The notes under the pieces were generated by a model. It ran no database searches. It was not told where the DNA came from and was given only the letters and a program-made list of their open reading frames with translations. A DNA stretch of 64,000 bases from Desmodus rotundus (taxonomy: Eukaryota; Chordata; Mammalia; Chiroptera; Phyllostomidae): the NCBI RefSeq assembly GCF_022682495.2, contig NW_026527303.1:18251-82250 (forward strand), given 5' to 3'. The position numbers were made by a program, and so were the translations under genes. This document shows, one piece after another, positions 44,941 to 57,422 of the stretch (position 1 is the stretch's first letter; every line of letters begins with the position of its first letter).

Positions 44941-47438
44941 CACTGTGCGGGGCTGGGAGTGCTGCTGGCAAGTGTGGCCCAGGGGAAATCGAGCGGTCCT
45001 CTGGGTGGCAGGGTGGGCTTCCGTTACCCAGACAGGTGCCTAGGGTCCCTGTGAAAATGGTCTGACAGGTTAAGGGTGGGTCACGTGACTCGAGGGTGAC
45101 TTGTGGTAGGGGAGCCTGAGTGCGGATGCGCGGCCAGGTCTAGGCCCGAAACTAACCAGCCGCGGCTCGGACAAAAGCCATCTCCTGGGGGCCTCCCCCC
45201 TGTTCTTCCATCCGTAAAGGGAGACTGCGTTACAGATGGAAGAACAGGGGGATCTTCGCAGTGGTGGGGACGAGACGGAGGGGTCTGCGGGTTTGCCGCC
45301 CCGCAGGCCAGTTGCTCGCACCCCGGCCCCTGGTGTCCCAGCCCCATGGAGGCAGAGGGCTGTTTATCGCGTGATGCAGGTGTCCTGCGGGGGTCAAGGG
45401 ACGGCGTGGGCACTCCTCCAGCAAGAGAGGGCGCCTGGGCCCCGAGAGAGCCCCCAGGATAATCCCCAGCCCTGGCCCCCGTGGCTCCAGTGGCCTCCCC
45501 AGGCTCCTGCCATGGGGCCTGGACCTGCTCACCCGGGCCCAGGTGAGCCGCAGGTGAATGCCTTTTGTGGACGCCAAGGACCGGAGGCCGCGGATGCCTT
45601 CCCGGGGAGGGGGGTTCGAGCTCTGGGGGACCGAGGTCGCAGGGGTCCCATTCGCTTCTTGCATAGTTTAGGCCAGTCTTTACAGAGTGGAATCCGCCAG
45701 GTCCAAGTTTGCCGCCTGGGGCATGGTGGGGCCCTTTGAGCCAAAGCAAGACACTTAGCCGCTTAGGGGGAGGCATAGGCCTGAGTCCCCCGGGGAGAAC
45801 CCGTCGGTGGACGTGGGTTCTGCCCGCCCGAGCGGAATCCACCTGGCTGGGCACCGTGGCCGGCCCCCGCCCCCGCCCTAGGTCCCCAGGTCTTCCCTGG
45901 GACCTCAGTCCCTGCGGGGGTGGGAGAACTGCTGGGAAGTGTGGTCCACGGGAAAACGCGCGGTCCTCTGGGTGGCAGGGAGGGCTTCCGTTTTCCCGGA
46001 CACGACCTCAGGGACCCTGTGAACCTGGCAGGATATCTCAAGGGTGGAGCCCATGCCCGGAGGGAGGCTTGTGGTGGGGGGGCCTGCCTGCGCATGCGCA
46101 GCCCCACGTCTGGGCCCGAAACGAACCAGCCGCGGCCGGGACAAAAGCCATCTCCTGGGGGCCTCCCCCCTGTTCTTCCATCCGTAAAGGGGGACCCCTT
46201 TACGGATGGAAGAACAGGGGGATCTTCGTAGTGGTGGGGTCGTGACGGAGGGGTCTGCGGGTTTGCCGCCACGTAGGCCAGTTGCCCCCACCCCGGACCC
46301 TGGTGTCCCAGCGCCATGGAGGCAGAGGGCCGCTTATCAAGGGATGCAGGTGTCCTGCGGGGGTCAAGGGATGGCGTGGGCACTCCCCGGGCGAGGGCGG
46401 GCGCCTGGGCCCCAATAGCCCCTGGAAAAATCCCCAGCCCTGGCCCCCGTGGCTCCACTGGACTCCCCAGGTTCCTGCCATGGGGCCTGGTCCTGCTCAC
46501 CCGGGCCCAGGTTCGCCGCAGGTGAAAGCCCTTTGCGGACGCCCAGGACCGGAGGCCGCGGATGCCTTCATGGGGAGGGGAGTTGAAGCTGTGCGGGACC
46601 GAGGTCGCAGCGGTCCCAGTCACTTCTTGTGAAGTTTAGGCCAGACTTTGGAGAGTGGAAGTAGCCAGGTCCAAGTTTGCCGCCTGGGTGCAGGGTGGGG
46701 CGATTTGAGCCACAACAAGACTCCTATCCGCTTAGGAGGGGGCATAGGCCTGACTCCCAGGGGCGAACCCGTCGGTGGGCATGGGTTCCACCACCTGGGT
46801 CGGCTCCACCTGGCAGGAAACCGTGGCCGGCCCCCCGCCCCCCGCCCTGGGTCCCCACGTCTCCCTGGGACCTCAGTCTCTGCGCGGGTGGGAGAACTGC
46901 TGGGAAGTGTGGTCCACGGGAAAACGCTCGATCCTCAAGATGGAAGGGAGGGCTTCTGTTTCCCCGGACAGGTGCCCAGGGACCCTGTGAAACTGCTCTG
47001 ACACCTCAAGGGTGGGTCACGTGACCCCAGGGAGGCTGGTGGCTGGGGAGCCTGAGTGCGCATGCGCGGCCCAGGTCTTGGCCCCAAAGCAGCTGGCCGC
47101 GGCTCGGAGAAAAGCCATCTCCTGGGGGCCTCCCCATGTTCTTCCAAACGTAAAGGGGAACCCTTTTACGGATGGAAGAACGGCGGGATATTCGCACTGG
47201 TGGGGACGGGAGGGAGGGGCCTACGGGTTTGCCTCCAGGTAGGCCAGTTTCTCGCACAGCGGGCCCAGGTGTCTGAGCCCCAGGGAGGCAGAGGGCCGCT
47301 TATCACGTGATGCAGGTGTCCTGCCGGGGTCAAGGGACGGCGTGGGCACTCACCGGGCGACACAGGACGCCTGGCCCTTAGACAGGCCCCTGGAAAATCC
47401 CCCGCCCAGGCCCCCGGTCCCCAAGTCTGTCCTGCGCA
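44941..47438. repeat. Unit U19 (2,498 bp, 1-bp insertion)
   Basis: One extra C lies in the C run near 46850, in the GC-box/G4 motif. The A E-box palindrome is altered, the A hairpin imperfect and the B hairpin (46166-46221) perfect. It starts the first copy of the 9,985-bp four-unit duplication and matches U23. Confidence 0.97.
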
Positions 47439-49933
47439 CACTGTGCGGGGCTGGGAGTGCTGCTGGCAAGTGTGGCCCAGGGGAAATCGAGCGGTCCTCT
47501 GGGTGGCAGGGTGGGCTTCCGTTACCCAGACAGGTGCCTAGGGTCCCTGTGAAAATGGTCTGACAGGTTAAGGGTGGGTCACGTGACCCGAGGGTGACTT
47601 GTGGTAGGGGAGCCTGAGTGCGGATGCGCGGCCAGGTCTAGGCCCGAAACTAACCAGCCGCGGCTCGGACAAAAGCCATCTCCTGGGGGCCTCCCCCCTG
47701 TTCTTCATCCGTAAAGGGAGACTGCGTTACAGATGGAAGAACAGGGGGATCTTCGCAGTGGTGGGGACGAGACGGAGGGGTCTGCGGGTTTGCCGCCCCG
47801 CAGGCCAGTTGCTCGCACCCCGGCCCCTGGTGTCCCAGCCCCATGGAGGCAGAGGGCTGTTTATCGCGTGATGCAGGTGTCCTGCGGGGGTCAAGGGACG
47901 GCGTGGGCACTCCTCCAGCAAGAGAGGGCGCCTGGGCCCCGAGAGAGCCCCCAGGATAATCCCCAGCCCTGGCCCCCGTGGCTCCAGTGGCCTCCCCAGG
48001 CTCCTGCCATGGGGCCTGGACCTGCTCACCCGGGCCCAGGTGAGCCGTAGGTGAATGCCTTTTGTGGACGCCAAGGACCGGAGGCCGCGGATGCCTTCCC
48101 GGGGAGGGGGGTTCGAGCTCTGGGGGACCGAGGTCGCAGGGGTCCCATTCGCTTCTTGCATAGTTTAGGCCAGTCTTTACAGAGTGGAATCCGCCAGGTC
48201 CAAGTTTGCCGCCTGGGGCATGGTGGGGCCCTTTGAGCCAAAGCAAGACACTTAGCCGCTTAGGGGGAGGCATAGGCCTGAGTCCCCCGGGGAGAACCCG
48301 TCGGTGGACGTGGGTTCTGCCCGCCCGAGCGGAATCCACCTGGCTGGGCACCGTGGCCGGCCCCCGCCCCCGCCCTAGGTCCCCAGGTCTTCCCTGGGAC
48401 CTCAGTCCCTGCGGGGGTGGGAGAACTGCTGGGAAGTGTGGTCCACGGGAAAACGCGCGGTCCTCTGGGTGGCAGGGAGGGCTTCCGTTTTCCCGGACAC
48501 GACCTCAGGGACCCTGTGAACCTGGCAGGATATCTCAAGGGTGGAGCCCATGCCCGGAGGGAGGCTTGTGGTGGGGGGGCCTGCCTGCGCATGCGCAGCC
48601 CCACGTCTGGGCCCGAAACGAACCAGCCGCGGCCGGGACAAAAGCCATCTCCTGGGGGCCTCCCCCCTGTTCTTCCATCCGTAAAGGGGGATCCCTTTAC
48701 GGATGGAAGAACAGGGGGATCTTCGTAGTGGTGGGGTCGTGACGGAGGGGTCTGCGGGTTTGCCGCCACGTAGGCCAGTTGCCCCCACCCCGGACCCTGG
48801 TGTCCCAGCGCCATGGAGGCAGAGGGCCGCTTATCAAGGGATGCAGGTGTCCTGCGGGGGTCAAGGGATGGCGTGGGCACTCCCCGGGCGAGGGCGGGCG
48901 CCTGGGCCCCAATAGCCCCTGGAAAAATCCCCAGCCCTGGCCCCCGTGGCTCCACTGGACTCCCCAGGTTCCTGCCATGGGGCCTGGTCCTGCTCACCCG
49001 GGCCCAGGTTCGCCGCAGGTGAAAGCCCTTTGCGGACGCCCAGGACCGGAGGCCGCGGATGCCTTCATGGGGAGGGCAGTTGAAGCTGTGCGGGACCGAG
49101 GTCGCAGCGGTCCCAGTCACTTCTTGTGAAGTTTAGGCCAGACTTTGGAGAGTGGAAGTAGCCAGGTCCAATTTTGCCGCCTGGGTGCAGGGTGGGGCGA
49201 TTTGAGCCACAACAAGACTCCTATCCGCTTAGAGGGGGGCATAGGCCTGACTCCCAGGGGCGAACCCGTCGGTGGCATGGGTTCCACCGCCTGGGTCCGC
49301 TCCACCTGGCAGGAAACCGTGGCCGGCCCCCCGCCCCCGCCCTGGGTCCCCACGTCTCCCTGGGACCTCAGCCTCTGCGCGGGTGGGAGAACTGCTGGGA
49401 AGTGTGGTCCACGGGAAAACGCTCGATCCTCAAGATGGAAGGGAGGGCTTCTGTTTCCCCGGACAGGTGCCCAGGGACCCTGTGAAACTGCTCTGACACC
49501 TCAAGGGTGGGTCACGTGACCCCAGGGAGGCTGGTGGCTGGGGAGCCTGAGTGCGCATGCGCGGCCCAGGTCTTGGCCCCAAAGCAGCTGGCCGCGGCTC
49601 GGAGAAAAGCCATCTCCTGGGGGCCTCCCCATGTTCTTCCAAACGTAAAGGGGAACCCTTTTACGGATGGAAGAACGGCGGGATATTCGCACTGGTGGGG
49701 ACGGGAGGGAGGGGCCTACGGGTTTGCCTCCAGGTAGGCCACTGGCTCGCACAGCGGGCCCAGGTGTCTGAGCCCCAGGGAGGCAGAGGGCCGCTTATCA
49801 CGTGATGCAGGTGTCCTGCCGGGGTCAAGGGACGGCGTGGGCACTCACCGGGCGACACAGGACGCCTGGCCCTTAGAGAGGCCCCTGGAAAATCCCCCGC
49901 CCAGGCCCCCGGTCCCCAAGTCTGTCCTGCGCA
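47439..49933. repeat. Unit U20 (2,495 bp, two 1-bp deletions)
   Basis: A one-base deletion breaks the left arm of the A hairpin (47694-47748; TTCTTCATCC near 47706), which is also the imperfect form. The B hairpin (48663-48718) has the GATCCC centre. C has the one-G deletion near 49274. It matches U24 except at the A hairpin. Confidence 0.97.
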
Positions 49934-52430
49934 CACTGTGCGGGGCTGGGAGTGCTGCTGGCAAGTGTGGCCCAGGGGAAATCGAGCGGTCCTCTGGGTG
50001 GCAGGGTGGGCTTCCGTTACCCAGACAGGTGCCTAGGGTCCCTGTGAAAATGGTCTGACAGGTTAAGGGTGGGTCACGTGACTCGAGGGTGACTTGTGGT
50101 AGGGGAGCCTGAGTGCGGATGCGCGGCCAGGTCTAGGCCCGAAACTAACCAGCCGCGGCTCGGACAAAAGCCATCTCCTGGGGGCCTCCCCCCTGTTCTT
50201 CCATCCGTAAAGGGAGACTGCGTTACAGATGGAAGAACAGGGGGATCTTCGCAGTGGTGGGGACGAGACGGAGGGGTCTGCGGGTTTGCCGCCCCGCAGG
50301 CCAGTTGCTCGCACCCCGGCTCCTGGTGTCCCAGCCCCATGGAGGCAGAGGGCTGTTTATCGCGTGATGCAGGTGTCCTGCGGGGGTCAAGGGACGGCGT
50401 GGGCACTCCTCCAGCAAGAGAGGGCGCCTGGGCCCCGAGAGAGCCCCCAGGATAATCCCCAGCCCTGGCCCCCGTGGCTCCAGTGGCCTCCCCAGGCTCC
50501 TGCCATGGGGCCTGGACCTGCTCACCCGGGCCCAGGTGAGCCGCAGGTGAATGCCTTTTGTGGACGCCAAGGACCGGAGGCCGCGGATGCCTTCCCGGGG
50601 AGGGGGGTTCGAGCTCTGGGGGACCGAGGTCGCAGGGGTCCCATTCGCTTCTTGCATAGTTTAGGCCAGTCTTTACAGAGTGGAATCCGCCAGGTCCAAG
50701 TTTGCCGCCTGGGGCATGGTGGGGCCCTTTGAGCCAAAGCAAGACACTTAGCCGCTTAGGGGGAGGCATAGGCCTGAGTCCCCCGGGGAGAACCCGTCGG
50801 TGGACGTGGGTTCTGCCCGCCCGAGCGGAATCCACCTGGCTGGGCACCGTGGCCGGCCCCCGCCCCCGCCCTAGGTCCCCAGGTCTTCCCTGGGACCTCA
50901 GTCCCTGCGGGGGTGGGAGAACTGCTGGGAAGTGTGGTCCACGGGAAAACGCGCGGTCCTCTGGGTGGCAGGGAGGGCTTCCGTTTTCCCGGACACGACC
51001 TCAGGGACCCTGTGAACCTGGCAGGATATCTCAAGGGTGGAGCCCATGCCCGGAGGGAGGCTTGTGGTGGGGGGGCCTGCCTGCGCATGCGCAGCCCCAC
51101 GTCTGGGCCCGAAACGAACCAGCCGCGGCCGGGACAAAAGCCATCTCCTGGGGGCCTCCCCCCTGTTCTTCCATCCGTAAAGGGGGACCCCTTTACGGAT
51201 GGAAGAACAGGGGGATCTTCGTAGTGGTGGGGTCGTGACGGAGGTGTCTGCGGGTTTGCCGCCACGTAGGCCAGTTGCCCCCACCCCGGACCCTGGTGTC
51301 CCAGCGCCATGGAGGTAGAGGGCCGCTTATCAAGGGATGCAGGTGTCCTGCGGGGGTCAAGGGATGGCGTGGGCACTCCCCGGGCGAGGGCGGGCGCCTG
51401 GGCCCCAATAGCCCCTGGAAAAATCCCCAGCCCGGGCCCCCGTGGCTCCACTGGACTCCCCAGGTTCCTGCCATGGGGCCTGGTCCTGCTCACCCGGGCC
51501 CAGGTTCGCCGCAGGTGAAAGCCCTTTGCGGACGCCCAGGACCGGAGGCCGCGGATGCCTTCATGGGGAGGGGAGTTGAAGCACTGCGGGACCGAGGTCG
51601 CAGCGGTCCCAGTCACTTCTTGTGAAGTTTAGGCCAGACTTTGGAGAGTGGAAGTAGCCAGGTCCAAGTTTGCTGCCTGGGTGCAGGGTGGGGCGATTTG
51701 AGCCACAACAAGACTCCTATCCGCTTAGAGGGGGGCATAGGCCTGACTCCCAGGGGCGAACCCGTCGGTGGGCATGGGTTCCACCGCCTGGGTCGGCTCC
51801 ACCTGGCAGGAAACCGTGGCCGGCCCCCCGCCCCCGCCCTGGGTCCCCACGTCTCCCTGGGACCTCAGCCTCTGCGCGGGTGGGAGAACTGCTGGGAAGT
51901 GTGGTCCACGGGAAAACGCTCGATCCTCAAGATGGAAGGGAGGGCTTCTGTTTCCCCGGACAGGTGCCCAGGGACCCTGTGAAACTGCTCTGACACCTCA
52001 AGGGTGGGTCACGTGACCCCAGGGAGGCTGGTGGCTGGGGAGCCTGAGTGCGCATGCGCGGCCCAGGTCTTGGCCCCAAAGCAGCTGGCCGCGGCTCGGA
52101 GAAAAGCCATCTCCTGGGGGCCTCCCCATGTTCTTCCAAACGTAAAGGGGAACCCTTTTACGGATGGAAGAACGGCGGGATATTCGCACTGGTGGGGACG
52201 GGAGGGAGGGGCCTACGGGTTTGCCTCCAGGTAGGCCACTGGCTCGCACAGCGGGCCCAGGTGTCTGAGCCCCAGGGAGGCAGAGGGCCGCTTATCACGT
52301 GATGCCGGTGTCCTGCCGGGGTCAAGGGACGGCGTGGGCACTCACCGGGCGACACAGGACGCCTGGCCCTTAGACAGGCCCCTGGAAAATCCCCCGCCCA
52401 GGCCCCCGGTCCCCAAGTCTGTCCTGCGCA
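49934..52430. repeat. Unit U21 (2,497 bp)
   Basis: The A E-box palindrome is altered and the A hairpin imperfect. The B hairpin (51159-51214) is perfect and B has GAGGTGTCTG. C at 52306 (GATGCCGG, beside the second E-box) is shared only with U25. Confidence 0.97.
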
Positions 52431-54925
52431 CACTGTGCGGGGCTGGGAGTGCTGCTGGCAAGTGTGGCCCAGGGGAAATCGAGCGGTCCTCTGGGTGGCA
52501 GGGTGGGCTTCCGTTACCCAGACAGGTGCCTAGGGTCCCTGTGAAAATGGTCTGACAGGTTAAGGGTGGGTCACGTGACCCGAGGGTGACTTGTGGTAGG
52601 GGAGCCTGAGTGCGGATGCGCGGCCAGGTCTAGGCCCGAAACTAACCAGCCGCGGCTCGGACAAAAGCCATCTCCTGGGGGCCTCCCCCCTGTTCTTCCA
52701 TCCGTAAAGGGGGACCCCTTTACGGATGGAAGAACAGGGGGATCTTCGCAGTGGTGGGGACGAGACGGAGGGGTCTGCGGGTTTGCCGCCCCGCAGGCCA
52801 GTTGCTCGCACCCCGGCCCCTGGTGTCCCAGCCCCATGGAGGCAGAGGGCTGTTTATCGCGTGATGCAGGTGTCCTGCGGGGGTCAAGGGACGGCGTGGG
52901 CACTCCTCCAGCAAGAGAGGGCGCCTGGGCCCCGAGAGAGCCCCCAGGATAATCCCCAGCCCTGGCCCCCGTGGCTCCAGTGGCCTCCCCAGGCTCCTGC
53001 CATGGGGCCTGGACCTGCTCACCCGGGCCCAGGTGAGCCGTAGGTGAATGCCTTTTGTGGACGCCAAGGACCGGAGGCCGCGGATGCCTTCCCGGGGAGG
53101 GGGGTTCGAGCTCTGGGGGACCGAGGTCGCAGGGGTCCCATTCGCTTCTTGCATAGTTTAGGCCAGTCTTTACAGAGTGGAATCCGCCAGGTCCAAGTTT
53201 GCCGCCTGGGGCATGGTGGGGCCCTTTGAGCCAAAGCAAGACACTTAGCCGCTTAGGGGGAGGCATAGGCCTGAGTCCCCCGGGGAGAACCCGTCGGTGG
53301 ACGTGGGTTCTGCCCGCCCGAGCGGAATCCACCTGGCTGGGCACCGTGGCCGGCCCCCGCCCCCGCCCTAGGTCCCCAGGTCTTCCCTGGGACCTCAGTC
53401 CCTGCGGGGGTGGGAGAACTGCTGGGAAGTGTGGTCCACGGGAAAACGCGCGGTCCTCTGGGTGGCAGGGAGGGCTTCCGTTTTCCCGGACACGACCTCA
53501 GGGACCCTGTGAACCTGGCAGGATATCTCAAGGGTGGAGCCCATGCCCGGAGGGAGGCTTGTGGTGGGGGGGCCTGCCTGCGCATGCGCAGCCCCACGTC
53601 TGGGCCCGAAACGAACCAGCCGCGGCCGGGACAAAAGCCATCTCCTGGGGGCCTCCCCCCTGTTCTTCCATCCGTAAAGGGGGATCCCTTTACGGTGGAA
53701 GAACAGGGGGATCTTCGTAGTGGTGGGGTCGTGACGGAGGGGTCTGCGGGTTTGCCGCCACGTAGGCCAGTTGCCCCCACCCCGGACCCTGGTGTCCCAG
53801 CGCCATGGAGGCAGAGGGCCGCTTATCAAGGGATGCAGGTGTCCTGCGGGGGTCAAGGGATGGCGTGGGCACTCCCCGGGCGAGGGCGGGCGCCTGGGCC
53901 CCAATAGCCCCTGGAAAAATCCCCAGCCCTGGCCCCCGTGGCTCCACTGGACTCCCCAGGTTCCTGCCATGGGGCCTGGTCCTGCTCACCCGGGCCCAGG
54001 TTCGCCGCAGGTGAAAGCCCTTTGCGGACGCCCAGGACCGGAGGCCGCGGATGCCTTCATGGGGAGGGCAGTTGAAGCTGTGCGGGACCGAGGTCGCAGC
54101 GGTCCCAGTCACTTCTTGTGAAGTTTAGGCCAGACTTTGGAGAGTGGAAGTAGCCAGGTCCAATTTTGCCGCCTGGGTGCAGGGTGGGGCGATTTGAGCC
54201 ACAACAAGACTCCTATCCGCTTAGAGGGGGGCATAGGCCTGACTCCCAGGGGCGAACCCGTCGGTGGCATGGGTTCCACCGCCTGGGTCCGCTCCACCTG
54301 GCAGGAAACCGTGGCCGGCCCCCCGCCCCCGCCCTGGGTCCCCACGTCTCCCTGGGACCTCAGCCTCTGCGCGGGTGGGAGAACTGCTGGGAAGTGTGGT
54401 CCACGGGAAAACGCTCGATCCTCAAGATGGAAGGGAGGGCTTCTGTTTCCCCGGACAGGTGCCCAGGGACCCTGTGAAACTGCTCTGACACCTCAAGGGT
54501 GGGTCACGTGACCCCAGGGAGGCTGGTGGCTGGGGAGCCTGAGTGCGCATGCGCGGCCCAGGTCTTGGCCCCAAAGCAGCTGGCCGCGGCTCGGAGAAAA
54601 GCCATCTCCTGGGGGCCTCCCCATGTTCTTCCAAACGTAAAGGGGAACCCTTTTACGGATGGAAGAACGGCGGGATATTCGCACTGGTGGGGACGGGAGG
54701 GAGGGGCCTACGGGTTTGCCTCCAGGTAGGCCACTGGCTCGCACAGCGGGCCCAGGTGTCTGAGCCCCAGGGAGGCAGAGGGCCGCTTATCACGTGATGC
54801 AGGTGTCCTGCCGGGGTCAAGGGACGGCGTGGGCACTCACCGGGCGACACAGGACGCCTGGCCCTTAGAGAGGCCCCTGGAAAATCCCCCGCCCAGGCCC
54901 CCGGTCCCCAAGTCTGTCCTGCGCA
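52431..54925. repeat. Unit U22 (2,495 bp, two 1-bp deletions)
   Basis: The A hairpin (52686-52741) is perfect. The B hairpin (53656-53710) has the GATCCC centre and has lost one base from its right arm (TACGGTGG, between 53695 and 53696). C has the one-G deletion. It ends the first four-unit copy and matches U26. Confidence 0.97.
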
Positions 54926-57422
54926 CACTGTGCGGGGCTGGGAGTGCTGCTGGCAAGTGTGGCCCAGGGGAAATCGAGCGGTCCTCTGGGTGGCAGGGTG
55001 GGCTTCCGTTACCCAGACAGGTGCCTAGGGTCCCTGTGAAAATGGTCTGACAGGTTAAGGGTGGGTCACGTGACTCGAGGGTGACTTGTGGTAGGGGAGC
55101 CTGAGTGCGGATGCGCAGCCAGGTCTAGGCCCGAAACTAACCAGCCGCGGCTCGGACAAAAGCCATCTCCTGGGGGCCTCCCCCCTGTTCTTCCATCCGT
55201 AAAGGGAGACTGCGTTACAGATGGAAGAACAGGGGGATCTTCGCAGTGGTGGGGACGAGACGGAGGGGTCTGCGGGTTTGCCGCCCCGCAGGCCAGTTGC
55301 TCGCACCCCGGCCCCTGGTGTCCCAGCCCCATGGAGGCAGAGGGCTGTTTATCGCGTGATGCAGGTGTCCTGCGGGGGTCAAGGGACGGCGTGGGCACTC
55401 CTCCAGCAAGAGAGGGCGCCTGGGCCCCGAGAGAGCCCCCAGGATAATCCCCAGCCCTGGCCCCCGTGGCTCCAGTGGCCTCCCCAGGCTCCTGCCATGG
55501 GGCCTGGACCTGCTCACCCGGGCCCAGGTGAGCCGCAGGTGAATGCCTTTTGTGGACGCCAAGGACCGGAGGCCGCGGATGCCTTCCCGGGGAGGGGGGT
55601 TCGAGCTCTGGGGGACCGAGGTCGCAGGGGTCCCATTCGCTTCTTGCATAGTTTAGGCCAGTCTTTACAGAGTGGAATCCGCCAGGTCCAAGTTTGCCGC
55701 CTGGGGCATGGTGGGGCCCTTTGAGCCAAAGCAAGACACTTAGCCGCTTAGGGGGAGGCATAGGCCTGAGTCCCCCGGGGAGAACCCGTCGGTGGACGTG
55801 GGTTCTGCCCGCCCGAGCGGAATCCACCTGGCTGGGCACCGTGGCCGGCCCCCGCCCCCGCCCTAGGTCCCCAGGTCTTCCCTGGGACCTCAGTCCCTGC
55901 GGGGGTGGGAGAACTGCTGGGAAGTGTGGTCCACGGGAAAACGCGCGGTCCTCTGGGTGGCAGGGAGGGCTTCCGTTTTCCCGGACACGACCTCAGGGAC
56001 CCTGTGAACCTGGCAGGATATCTCAAGGGTGGAGCCCATGCCCGGAGGGAGGCTTGTGGTGGGGGGGCCTGCCTGCGCATGCGCAGCCCCACGTCTGGGC
56101 CCGAAACGAACCAGCCGCGGCCGGGACAAAAGCCATCTCCTGGGGGCCTCCCCCCTGTTCTTCCATCCGTAAAGGGGGACCCCTTTACGGATGGAAGAAC
56201 AGGGGGATCTTCGTAGTGGTGGGGTCGTGACGGAGGGGTCTGCGGGTTTGCCGCCACGTAGGCCAGTTGCCCCCACCCCGGACCCTGGTGTCCCAGCGCC
56301 ATGGAGGCAGAGGGCCGCTTATCAAGGGATGCAGGTGTCCTGCGGGGGTCAAGGGATGGCGTGGGCACTCCCCGGGCGAGGGCGGGCGCCTGGGCCCCAA
56401 TAGCCCCTGGAAAAATCCCCAGCCCTGGCCCCCGTGGCTCCACTGGACTCCCCAGGTTCCTGCCATGGGGCCTGGTCCTGCTCACCCGGGCCCAGGTTCG
56501 CCGCAGGTGAAAGCCCTTTGCGGACGCCCAGGACCGGAGGCCGCGGATGCCTTCATGGGGAGGGGAGTTGAAGCTGTGCGGGACCGAGGTCGCAGCGGTC
56601 CCAGTCACTTCTTGTGAAGTTTAGGCCAGACTTTGGAGAGTGGAAGTAGCCAGGTCCAAGTTTGCCGCCTGGGTGCAGGGTGGGGCGATTTGAGCCACAA
56701 CAAGACTCCTATCCGCTTAGGAGGGGGCATAGGCCTGACTCCCAGGGGCGAACCCGTCGGTGGGCATGGGTTCCACCACCTGGGTCGGCTCCACCTGGCA
56801 GGAAACCGTGGCCGGCCCCCCGCCCCCGCCCTGGGTCCCCACGTCTCCCTGGGACCTCAGTCTCTGCGCGGGTGGGAGAACTGCTGGGAAGTGTGGTCCA
56901 CGGGAAAACGCTCGATCCTCAAGATGGAAGGGAGGGCTTCTGTTTCCCCGGACAGGTGCCCAGGGACCCTGTGAAACTGCTCTGACACCTCAAGGGTGGG
57001 TCACGTGACCCCAGGGAGGCTGGTGGCTGGGGAGCCTGAGTGCGCATGCGCGGCCCAGGTCTTGGCCCCAAAGCAGCTGGCCGCGGCTCGGAGAAAAGCC
57101 ATCTCCTGGGGGCCTCCCCATGTTCTTCCAAACGTAAAGGGGAACCCTTTTACGGATGGAAGAACGGCGGGATATTCGCACTGGTGGGGACGGGAGGGAG
57201 GGGCCTACGGGTTTGCCTCCAGGTAGGCCAGTTTCTCGCACAGCGGGCCCAGGTGTCTGAGCCCCAGGGAGGCAGAGGGCCGCTTATCACGTGATGCAGG
57301 TGTCCTGCCGGGGTCAAGGGACGGCGTGGGCACTCACCGGGCGACACAGGACGCCTGGCCCTTAGACAGGCCCCTGGAAAATCCCCCGCCCAGGCCCCCG
57401 GTCCCCAAGTCTGTCCTGCGCA
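54926..57422. repeat. Unit U23 (2,497 bp)
   Basis: This is the partner of U19, without the extra C. The A E-box palindrome is altered, the A hairpin imperfect and the B hairpin (56151-56206) perfect. A private GATGCGCAGCC changes the end of the A NRF1-like site near 55118. Confidence 0.97.

Larger units (their letters stand above)
44941..54925. repeat. Four-unit duplication, copy 1 (U19-U22, 9,985 bp)
   Basis: Order and variants match 54926 onward at a 9,985-bp offset. Shared rare markers are C at 52306/62291 and the hairpin deletion at 53695/63680. Copy 1 has two private indels, the extra C near 46850 and the hairpin deletion near 47706. Confidence 0.92.
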